The notes under the pieces are model-generated. The model was not told the origin of the DNA and ran no database searches. It worked only from the letters and a program-made list of their open reading frames with translations. Shown piece by piece: positions 1 through 7,063 of a stretch of DNA of 7,063 nt. How positions within the stretch are numbered: position 1 is the first letter of the stretch; the number at the start of each line of letters is the position of its first letter. A program made the position numbers and the translations under genes. The stretch is from Ornithinimicrobium sp. Lineage in GTDB: Bacteria; Actinomycetota; Actinomycetes; Actinomycetales; Dermatophilaceae. The stretch lies in assembly GCA_030145965.1 (NCBI GenBank), contig JASKZT010000069.1, forward strand, positions 1 to 7,063, in the 5' to 3' direction.

Positions 1-2479
<2,479 letters not shown>

Positions 2480-2484
2480 GCCGG

Positions 2485-2492
2485 CTCCTCCC
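2485..2492 (-). promoter_or_regulatory. Ribosome binding site of xdhA
   Basis: GGGAGGAG read on the minus strand, 5 nt before ATG 2479. It is nearly a full anti-SD match and decides the start against the in-frame ATG at 2506, whose coding extension would run through this site. Confidence 0.85.
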
Positions 2493-2504
2493 GTCGACAG
2501 CCTC

Positions 2505-2510
2505 ACCGTA
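2505..2510 (-). promoter_or_regulatory. Possible -10 hexamer for xdhAB
   Basis: TACGGT on the minus strand fits the actinobacterial TANNNT -10 pattern. It would start transcription about 10 nt before the xdhA ribosome binding site. At 17 bp upstream is TGGAGC, a poor -35 (3 of 6 positions of TTGACA). It lies in the 69-bp gap after the topoisomerase stop, and no terminator is visible in that gap, so readthrough from the topoisomerase gene is an equally good explanation. Confidence 0.3.
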
Positions 2511-2548
2511 CTGCGCGCGGGCCGCCGGCTCCACGACCTCGCGCCTCC

Positions 2549-3562
2549 TCAGTCCTCCTCCTCCTCGGCGCCGAGCAGCTCGCGCACGGCCTCCTCGACC
2601 GCCCCCTGGCGGCGCACGGGGGAGCGCCCGGTCGCCCTGGGCACCGCGACCGTCTCTCCCTCCTCGTAGTGCTCGATCACCCGCGGGTCGATGTAGGACC
2701 CCTTGGCGACCGTCGGGGTGTTGCCGAGGAACTCCGAGACCTCCTCGACCGCGGCCTTGACCGCGCGCCGACGGGAGGCCACCGTGTCGCCCGGCTCGGG
2801 GGAGCTGGCGAGCGCCACGGCGGCGTGCACGGTGGCGTGCCAGGTGCGGAAGTCCTTGGCCGTGAGCTGCCCGTCGAAGAGGCCGCCGAGGTAGGTGTTG
2901 ACGTCGTCGGCGGTGAGCTCGTGCCAGCCCCGGCCGTCCTTGTAGGCGAGCACGCGCTGGGAGTCGGTGCGGCGGCGGCGCATCGTGCGCAGCGCCGCGG
3001 TGACGTCACCGTCCTCGATCGTCAGCTCCTGCTCGACGCCGCTCTTGCCGACGAAGCAGAAGCGCAGGCCGCCCTTGACCGAGCGCACGTGCTGGCGCTC
3101 CAGGGTCGTCAGCCCGAAGGAGCCGTTGACGTCGGTGTAGACGTCGTGCCCGATGCGGAAGTAGCCCAGGTCGAGCATCCGGACCGCCGTGGCGCAGGCG
3201 CGCTCCCACGGCATACCCTCCAGGCGCAGGTCACCGGCCACTCGCCGGCGGGCGCGGGGCAGCAGCCGGGAGGCGTCGACGATGCGCTCGAACTTCAGCT
3301 CGTCCTGCCGGCGCCGCCACTCCGGGTGGTAGAGGTACTGCCGCCTGCCGGCGTCGTCGGTCCCCACCGCCTGCAGGTGACCGTTGGGCCGGGGGCAGAT
3401 CCACACGTCCCGCCACGCGGGCGGGATGGCCAGGGACCTGACCCGCTCCACGTCCTCGGCGGGCAGCCGCGCGCCCTCCTCGTCGAGGTAGGTGAAGCCC
3501 CTGCCCGCCCTCCGCCGCGTCCAGCCGGGCGAGTCGGGGGACACCGTGCGCAGTCTGACCAT
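2549..3562 (-). CDS. DNA topoisomerase IB (poxvirus-like, bacterial type)
   Basis: A 337-residue monomeric type IB topoisomerase that relaxes supercoils by nicking one strand through a 3'-phosphotyrosine intermediate. The N-terminal domain starts with VRLRTVSPDSPGWTRRRAG and contains IPPAWRDVWICP (46-57) and GTDDAGRRQYLYHPEW (67-82), typical of bacterial members. The catalytic set is complete: R136 (FRIG), K173 (FVGK), R239 (DFRTWHA), N281 (LGNTP) and nucleophile Y290 (GSYIDPRV). Vaccinia enzyme has His at the N281 position; Asn is the known bacterial version, as in the Deinococcus enzyme, so this is not a defect. The tail is short and acidic (GAEEEED). The start is uncertain: ATG 3562 matches where homologues begin, but no Shine-Dalgarno sequence precedes it, and the frame stays open upstream to TTG 3643, adding 27 residues unlike the family. 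It lies between the GNAT gene (106 bp upstream) and xdhA (69 bp downstream), all on one strand, with no obvious shared function. Confidence 0.95.
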   Translation of the reverse strand: MVRLRTVSPDSPGWTRRRAGRGFTYLDEEGARLPAEDVERVRSLAIPPAWRDVWICPRPNGHLQAVGTDDAGRRQYLYHPEWRRRQDELKFERIVDASRLLPRARRRVAGDLRLEGMPWERACATAVRMLDLGYFRIGHDVYTDVNGSFGLTTLERQHVRSVKGGLRFCFVGKSGVEQELTIEDGDVTAALRTMRRRRTDSQRVLAYKDGRGWHELTADDVNTYLGGLFDGQLTAKDFRTWHATVHAAVALASSPEPGDTVASRRRAVKAAVEEVSEFLGNTPTVAKGSYIDPRVIEHYEEGETVAVPRATGRSPVRRQGAVEEAVRELLGAEEEED

Positions 3563-3610
3563 GGGAAAGTATGCGGCTCCGCCCGGACCGGTCGGCAACC
3601 CGAATCGCAC

Positions 3611-3626
3611 CGGGCGACCGCGCCCG
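3611..3626 (-). terminator. Small GC hairpin between the GNAT and topoisomerase genes, possible weak terminator
   Basis: CGGGCG and CGCCCG form a perfect 6-bp stem around a 4-nt loop, 42 nt past the GNAT stop. No T-run follows on the minus strand. Stems of this size arise often by chance in such GC-rich DNA, so this is only a candidate end for the GNAT transcript. Confidence 0.25.
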
Positions 3627-3668
3627 TCACCCCGCACCGTCAACGTCGTCGGCGGCCTCGCCGGCGCC

Positions 3669-4541
3669 TCACCGCGGGCCGCCGACCCTGCGCAGGTCCC
3701 GGGTCGAGGGCAGCAGCTCCATGCCCGCGGCCGCGTAGGTGCGCACCGCGCCGGTGGAGGACGTGGGGGTGGTGACGACGACGCTGGAGGAGCCGAGCTC
3801 GCGCAGCGCGGCCGCCCCGGCGAGGGTGATGGTCGTGCCGTGGCCTCGGCCCCGGTGGTCGCGGTGCACGCCCATCGGCTCGACCAGCCCCGGGCGGCCG
3901 GGGCCGGCGGACCACACGGTGACGGCCGCCACCGGGTCTGACCCGTCGTAGGCGACGAGGCAACGCGCCTGGGCGTAGGCCGGACCGGCGGCCATCGTCG
4001 CCCAGCGCTCCTGGGTGAACGTCGAGCCCTCGAAGGCCGCCCGCTGCACCGCCGTCCGGTCGGCCGAGCGGGCGGTGCCGACGACCTCGATCGAGGAGTC
4101 GGGGACCTCCACCGCCGCGGCGAGGTCGCGGCGCAGAGGCGTCCAGGGCTCGTCCGGCACCCAGCCCTGCCCGCGCAGCAGGTCCTGGAGCAGCGCGTCG
4201 CAGGGGGCGTCCACCACGGCGTCGCCCTCCGGAAGCACGCCCCGGGCGGGGTCCGCGAGGTCCTGCAGGATCTGTCCCGCGACCTCCTCGTCGCGCCGGG
4301 CGGCCGGTGCGGTCGTCAGACGGAGGAGAGCGCGGCCGTCCAGCAGCCCGACGGCGACGACCTCCCCGTCGCGGGACCACGTCCGCACGGCGGCGGCCGT
4401 GGCCTCCTCCCCGAACCGCCAGAACCAGCCGAGGTCCCCGGGGTGCAGCTGCATCGGAGCCGCGTCGTCCTGCCAGGCGCGCAGCGTGTCCAGCACGTGG
4501 CGCAGGCCCGCGACGTCGGGGATGTCCATCGTGACGGTCAT
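3669..4541 (-). CDS. GNAT-family N-acetyltransferase with an N-terminal GNAT-like half
   Basis: A 290-residue putative acyl-CoA-dependent transferase; the substrate is not predictable. The C-terminal half (about 150-285) is a clear GNAT domain: CLVAYDGSDPVAAVTVW (194-210) is the central beta hairpin, EPMGVHRDHRGRGHGTTI (221-238) holds the acetyl-CoA pyrophosphate loop (R230-G235), and RTYAAAGMEL (267-276) is the usual C-terminal motif. The N-terminal half (about 5-140) includes DLGWFWRFG (36-44), VVAVGLLDGR (61-70) and a region ending GWVPDEPWTPLRRDL (126-140). It resembles a degenerate second GNAT lobe without a visible acetyl-CoA loop. Start choice: ATG 4541 has GGTGGG 9 nt upstream; ATG 4550 has no properly spaced ribosome binding site, and longer forms would run into the divergent VOC gene. 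It is divergent from VOC and is followed after 106 bp by the topoisomerase. Confidence 0.85.
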   Translation of the reverse strand: MTVTMDIPDVAGLRHVLDTLRAWQDDAAPMQLHPGDLGWFWRFGEEATAAAVRTWSRDGEVVAVGLLDGRALLRLTTAPAARRDEEVAGQILQDLADPARGVLPEGDAVVDAPCDALLQDLLRGQGWVPDEPWTPLRRDLAAAVEVPDSSIEVVGTARSADRTAVQRAAFEGSTFTQERWATMAAGPAYAQARCLVAYDGSDPVAAVTVWSAGPGRPGLVEPMGVHRDHRGRGHGTTITLAGAAALRELGSSSVVVTTPTSSTGAVRTYAAAGMELLPSTRDLRRVGGPR

Positions 4542-4663
4542 GCGTGACATCCCACCGCACGGGGGCCGCCCGGGCACGGACCCGTCTCCCTGCGGCCTGT
4601 CGGTGGTCTGTGCCACGCTCGGAGGGACGGGCCGGGGTCCCGGTCCGTGTCGGGCGAACGACG

Positions 4664-4670
4664 AGGAGAG
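4664..4670 (+). promoter_or_regulatory. Ribosome binding site of the VOC gene
   Basis: AGGAGAG lies 6 nt before ATG 4677 and selects it over the in-frame GTG at 4647, which would add ten residues (ending GERT) unlike the VOC fold. Confidence 0.85.
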
Positions 4671-4676
4671 CGGACG

Positions 4677-5033
4677 ATGGCGCACGGAGACATCACCCAC
4701 ATCGACATCCCGGTGAGCGACATGGGCCGGGCCCAGACCTTCTTCGGCGAGCTGTTCGGGTGGCAGATCGCCGAGGTCGAGGGCTACGAGGGCTACCCGA
4801 TGTGGCAGGCGCCGAACAAGATCAGCGGCGGCGGGCTGGCCCCGCGGTCCGGCGACTTCACCCAGCCGCGCAGCTATGTCGAGGTCGACTCGATCGACGA
4901 CACGCTGGCCAAGGTCCGCGAGCTGGGCGGCACGGTCGACATGGAGAGGTCACCGATCAGCGAGACGAGCTGGTGGGCGGTCTTCACCGACCCCGACGGC
5001 AACACGATCGGCCTCTACGAGGGCACCACCTGA
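4677..5033 (+). CDS. VOC superfamily (glyoxalase/bleomycin-resistance fold) protein
   Basis: A 118-residue single-chain VOC protein with two beta-alpha-beta-beta-beta modules. Module 1 opens with ITHIDIPVSDMGRAQTFFGE (6-25) followed by LFGWQI (26-31). Module 2 runs RSYVEVDSIDDTLAKVRELG (65-84) and ends FTDPDGNTIGLYEGTT (103-118). Length is typical for the family. The usual metal positions are only partly filled: H8 and E115 are present, but the strand RSYVEV carries no obvious second-module histidine. It may therefore bind no metal or a different ligand, and calling it a lactoylglutathione lyase is not justified. The reaction is unknown. It is divergent from the GNAT gene, with its own ribosome binding site. 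Its last 19 bp overlap the end of the convergent glycerate kinase gene, so the two coding ends share DNA. Confidence 0.9.
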   Translation: MAHGDITHIDIPVSDMGRAQTFFGELFGWQIAEVEGYEGYPMWQAPNKISGGGLAPRSGDFTQPRSYVEVDSIDDTLAKVRELGGTVDMERSPISETSWWAVFTDPDGNTIGLYEGTT

Positions 5034-6208
5034 GACGTGGGCCGACCGGGGCGGGCCGTGGCGCCGACGTGCGCCGCGGCCCGCTCCAGCAGCCGGGGGG
5101 CCTCGGCGACGAGCTGCTCGAGCAGGGCCGGGCCGGGGGCGATGGAGAAGGCTGCCGTGATCCCGGCCTCCCGGCAGCGCTCGGGGGTCAGGCCGACGCG
5201 ACCGGCGAGCACGACGACGGGCACGGCGGCGGGGGTGAGCCGGCGGAGGAGGTCGACGACCTTGCCCGACAGCGACTGCTCGTCGAAGCTGCCCTCGCCC
5301 CCGAGGACGAGGTCGGCGCCCTGCACCGCGTCCGCGAGACCGACGGCGTCCGCGACGAGCTCGGCCCCGGGCCGGGTGGTGGCCCCGAGCAGGGTCGTCG
5401 CCGCGAGCGGCAGCCCGCCCGAGGCCCCCAGCCCGGGCCGGGCCAGCAGGGTCTCGACCTCGGTACCGGTCTCCCGGGCCAGCACCTCGGCGAGGTGGGC
5501 CAGGCCGGCGTCGAGGACGGCCACGTCCTGCTCGGTCGCGCCCTTCTGCGGGCCGAAGACCGCCGCCGCCCCGCGCGGCCCGCAGACCGGGCTGTCCACG
5601 TCGACGGCCACCGCCCACCGCACCTGACGGGCGCGCGGGTGGAGGCCGGTGAGGTCGACGCGGGCCACGCGCGCCAGCCCCTCGCCGCCCGGCGGCACGG
5701 GGCGGTCGTCGGCGTCCAGGAAGCGGGCGCCCAGCCCCGTGAGCAGGCCGGTGCCGCCGTCCGTGCTGGCCGACCCGCCCACGCAGAGCAGGACCTCCTC
5801 GAGGTCGCCGCCACCGTCGCGGTCGAGCAGGGCCCGGGCGAGGAGGCCGACCCCGTGGGCGTCGGCGCGCAGCGGCCGGGCGGGCACGTCGGCGACGTGG
5901 GGCAGGCCGTTGGCCTCCGCCGCCTCGACCACGCCCGTCCGCCCGTCGGCCGACACGCCGCAGCTCCCGCGACGCGGGCGACCCAGGGCGTCGACGGTCT
6001 CGACGACGACCGGGCGCGTGCCCCAGACCGCCAGGAGCGCGTCGAGGGTGCCCTCGCCCCCGTCGGCCATCGGCACCTCGCGCACCTCGACGTCCGGCAC
6101 CGCCGCGCGCACCCCGCGGGCCATCGCGGCGGCGGCCTCGCGCGCCGGGAGGCTGCCCTTGAAGGAGTCGGGGGCCACGACGACGACGGGGCGGTGCGAT
6201 GCAGGCAT
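5015..6208 (-). CDS. Glycerate kinase, class I (GlxK/GarK family)
   Basis: A 397-residue cytosolic kinase that phosphorylates D-glycerate with ATP; this family usually makes 2-phosphoglycerate. Family motifs appear in order: VVAPDSFKGSL (10-20), PMADGGEGTLDALL (46-59), CVGGSASTDGGTGLL (142-156), VAVDVDSPVCGPRGAA (200-215), VFGPQKGAT (217-225), GLGASGGLPLAA (259-270) and LVLGGEGSFDEQSLSGKVV (300-318). The last replaces the GEGR(I/L)D of enteric enzymes with GEGSFD, which I believe is common in actinobacteria. Length is slightly above the usual 375-385 because of a Pro/Gly/Ala-rich tail after about residue 380. The start is ATG 6208, with family motif from residue 10; no Shine-Dalgarno sequence precedes it, but TAGGGT stands 6 nt upstream, the arrangement of a leaderless gene. 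Glycerate from glyoxylate, for example after allantoin breakdown, is a plausible substrate source, but no gcl or glxR gene is in view. Confidence 0.95.
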   Translation of the reverse strand: MPASHRPVVVVAPDSFKGSLPAREAAAAMARGVRAAVPDVEVREVPMADGGEGTLDALLAVWGTRPVVVETVDALGRPRRGSCGVSADGRTGVVEAAEANGLPHVADVPARPLRADAHGVGLLARALLDRDGGGDLEEVLLCVGGSASTDGGTGLLTGLGARFLDADDRPVPPGGEGLARVARVDLTGLHPRARQVRWAVAVDVDSPVCGPRGAAAVFGPQKGATEQDVAVLDAGLAHLAEVLARETGTEVETLLARPGLGASGGLPLAATTLLGATTRPGAELVADAVGLADAVQGADLVLGGEGSFDEQSLSGKVVDLLRRLTPAAVPVVVLAGRVGLTPERCREAGITAAFSIAPGPALLEQLVAEAPRLLERAAAHVGATARPGRPTSQVVPS

Positions 6209-6214
6209 GACCCG

Positions 6215-6220
6215 ACCCTA
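6215..6220 (-). promoter_or_regulatory. -10 hexamer of a probable leaderless promoter for glycerate kinase
   Basis: TAGGGT on the minus strand fits TANNNT. Six nucleotides separate it from ATG 6208, so transcription would start at or next to the A of the ATG. There is no ribosome binding site, and no good -35 is seen 17 bp upstream (GCGGCG). Actinobacterial leaderless promoters often rely on the -10 alone. Confidence 0.6.
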
Positions 6221-6231
6221 GACGGGGCCGG

Positions 6232-6237
6232 TAGCCT
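6232..6237 (+). promoter_or_regulatory. -10 hexamer of a probable leaderless promoter for the MOSC gene
   Basis: TAGCCT fits TANNNT and stands exactly 6 nt before GTG 6244, the same geometry as the opposing glycerate kinase promoter. No ribosome binding site precedes the GTG. The position 17 bp upstream (GACCCG) is a poor -35. Confidence 0.55.
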
Positions 6238-6243
6238 CGCCGC

Positions 6244-7063
6244 GTGAGGGACGAGGTCGTGGCGGTCCGGCGCTACCCGGTGAAGTCGATGGGCAGGGAG
6301 GACCTCGCCGAGGTCGAGCTGGACGGACGGGGGCTGCGCGGCGACCGATGGTGGGCGGTCGTCGACGGGGACGGCCGTCTGGCCTCGGCGAAGTCCTCCC
6401 GACGCTTCCGGCGGCGCGACGCCGTGCTCGACTACGCCGCCGCCACCCACGACGGGCAGGTCGTCGTCACCGGTCCCGAGGGCAGCTGGACCGTCGGCGA
6501 CCCGGCGCTGGACGAGGTCCTCTCGGCCCGGACCGGCGCCGGCGTGGCCCTGCGCGCCGAGGCCGTGGTGCCGCACCAGGACGGCGGCGCCGTCTCCCTC
6601 GTCGGCACCGCGACGCTGGCCTGGTGCGCCGAGCGCTGGGGCGTCGTGGCCGACCCGCGCCGGCTGCGGGTCAACCTCGTCCTGGCCACGACCGAGCCCT
6701 TCGTCGAGGAGTCCTGGGTGGGGCTGACGCTGCAGGTCGGCGGCGCCGCGGTCCGGGTCGTCGAGCGCATCCCCCGCTGCCGCACGGTCGACCTCGCCCA
6801 GGACGGCGTCGAGCCGCAGGGCCGGTGGCTCGCGCCGCTGGCCGACGAGCGGGGGACGTGCGTGGCCGTCTACGCCGACGTGGTGGCACCGGGGACGGTG
6901 CGGGTGGGCGACCCGGTCGGGCTCGACCTCGCCGCCGGGTCGCCGCGTGCCCGCACCCCGGACGGGTGTGGACCGCCCACCGTCCCCGGACGGGGAGGTG
7001 GGCGGTTCTCGAGTGCCTCGGCGACGGGTCACTCCTGCGGCATGAGGACCTCGTCGATCAGGT
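6244..7063 (+). CDS. MOSC-domain protein (beta-barrel and MOSC domains; no stop codon within the window)
   Basis: A protein of the MOSC superfamily, which is named for the C-terminal domain of molybdenum-cofactor sulfurase and includes YcbX/YiiM-like proteins and the mARC reductases. Hand translation from GTG 6244 gives an N-terminal MOSC_N-like part, VRRYPVKSMGREDL (8-21), then GLRGDRWWAVVDGDG (30-44). The MOSC core contains RLRVNLVLAT (140-149) and ERIPRCRTVDLAQ (174-186), where C179 is the conserved cysteine that in this fold holds a persulfide or cofactor. It closes with GTVRVGDPVGLDL (217-229), the normal end of a MOSC domain. The frame then stays open through a strong hairpin to the right edge (273 codons in all); the last roughly 40 codons, Gly/Pro/Ser/Arg-rich, look unlike family protein. 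The true end may be near base 6940 if there is a sequencing or frameshift error, or may lie outside the window. The substrate is unknown; a link to the xdh Mo cofactor is possible but unproven. Confidence 0.85.
   Translation, partial: MRDEVVAVRRYPVKSMGREDLAEVELDGRGLRGDRWWAVVDGDGRLASAKSSRRFRRRDAVLDYAAATHDGQVVVTGPEGSWTVGDPALDEVLSARTGAGVALRAEAVVPHQDGGAVSLVGTATLAWCAERWGVVADPRRLRVNLVLATTEPFVEESWVGLTLQVGGAAVRVVERIPRCRTVDLAQDGVEPQGRWLAPLADERGTCVAVYADVVAPGTVRVGDPVGLDLAAGSPRARTPDGCGPPTVPGRGGGRFSSASATGHSCGMRTSSIR
6972..7006. terminator. Strong hairpin, probable bidirectional terminator between convergent genes
   Basis: Ten perfect pairs (6972-6981 with 6997-7006) are followed, past one bulged G at 6982, by five more (6983-6987 with 6992-6996), closing a 4-nt loop at 6988-6991. 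Only TTCTC follows on the plus strand and no T-run follows on the minus strand. Actinobacterial terminators often lack a T-run. It lies between the MOSC domain and the probable stop of a convergent gene. The odd point is that the MOSC frame runs through it without a stop. Confidence 0.75.
7029..7063 (-). CDS. Probable last codons of a convergent gene entering from the right edge
   Basis: On the minus strand the codons read LIDEVLMPQE and then TGA at 7031-7029. All ten codons end in G or C, as in real genes of this DNA, and a hairpin follows 22 bp downstream, where a terminator would be expected. Ten residues are too few to name a family. It could also be non-coding. Confidence 0.4.
   Translation of the reverse strand, partial: LIDEVLMPQE

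Noticed and set aside
3640..4560. A minus-strand frame overlapping the GNAT gene
   Set aside because: It is an Arg/Gly/Pro-rich alternate frame of the same DNA; the GNAT frame carries the acetyl-CoA loop and the structured sequence.
4542..4700. A longer N-terminus for the GNAT protein, up to 53 extra residues
   Set aside because: The extension is rich in Pro, Arg and Ser, has no family match, and would overlap the start of the divergent VOC gene. ATG 4541 has a spaced GGTGGG.
4544..6247. A plus-strand frame open for 567 codons
   Set aside because: It crosses the VOC gene out of frame and runs antisense to glycerate kinase. Composition is shadow-like, with no recognisable motif and no ribosome binding site.
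5188..7032. A minus-strand frame open for 614 codons
   Set aside because: It is antisense to the MOSC gene and then out of frame within glycerate kinase, where it becomes long Arg/Ser/Pro runs. It is a shadow of two real genes.
6988..7063. A plus-strand reading in another frame giving RWAVLECLGDGSLLRHEDLVDQ-like text
   Set aside because: It has no start codon or ribosome binding site nearby and uses TCA, CAT and GAT codons that real genes here avoid; the minus-strand reading ending in TGA fits codon use better.

Overview
The window is chromosomal DNA of a very GC-rich actinobacterium. Third codon positions are almost all G or C, which is why many long antisense frames stay open. The gene types are typical of soil or marine Actinomycetota: a three-domain-type xanthine dehydrogenase, a poxvirus-like topoisomerase IB, GNAT and VOC proteins, a class I glycerate kinase and a MOSC protein. 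A member of the Micrococcales (Intrasporangiaceae or Ornithinimicrobiaceae-like) would fit, but this is an impression from codon use and gene style and was not tested.

Layout, left to right. Bases 1-3562 are transcribed leftward: a DNA topoisomerase IB, then after a 69-bp gap the xanthine dehydrogenase pair. Its Fe-S/FAD subunit (xdhA) overlaps its molybdopterin subunit (xdhB) by 4 bp, and xdhB runs off the left edge. A two-part GNAT acetyltransferase (3669-4541, minus) precedes the topoisomerase. A small VOC/glyoxalase-fold protein (4677-5033, plus) is divergent from it. That gene converges on a glycerate kinase (5015-6208, minus), and their coding ends overlap by 19 bp. A MOSC-domain gene (from 6244, plus) diverges from the glycerate kinase across only 35 bp. 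Near the right edge there is a strong hairpin at 6972-7006, then what is probably the last codons of a convergent minus-strand gene.

Function. The clearest unit is xdhAB, which oxidises hypoxanthine and xanthine to urate with sulfurated molybdenum cofactor. Two other genes could be loosely related: the glycerate kinase could take up glycerate made from the glyoxylate end of purine breakdown, and the MOSC protein belongs to a fold used in molybdenum-cofactor sulfur chemistry. The genes between them (topoisomerase, GNAT, VOC) have no such link, so a shared pathway is only a hypothesis.

I do not see a new defence system, mobile element, CRISPR array or RNA gene. The more interesting observations are regulatory and structural. 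The 35-bp divergent region has a TANNNT hexamer exactly 6 nt before each start codon, which suggests two leaderless promoters back to back. The MOSC frame has no stop codon before the window ends, although a terminator-like hairpin lies inside it. XdhA has a His/Asp-rich insertion between two of its Fe-S cysteine pairs.
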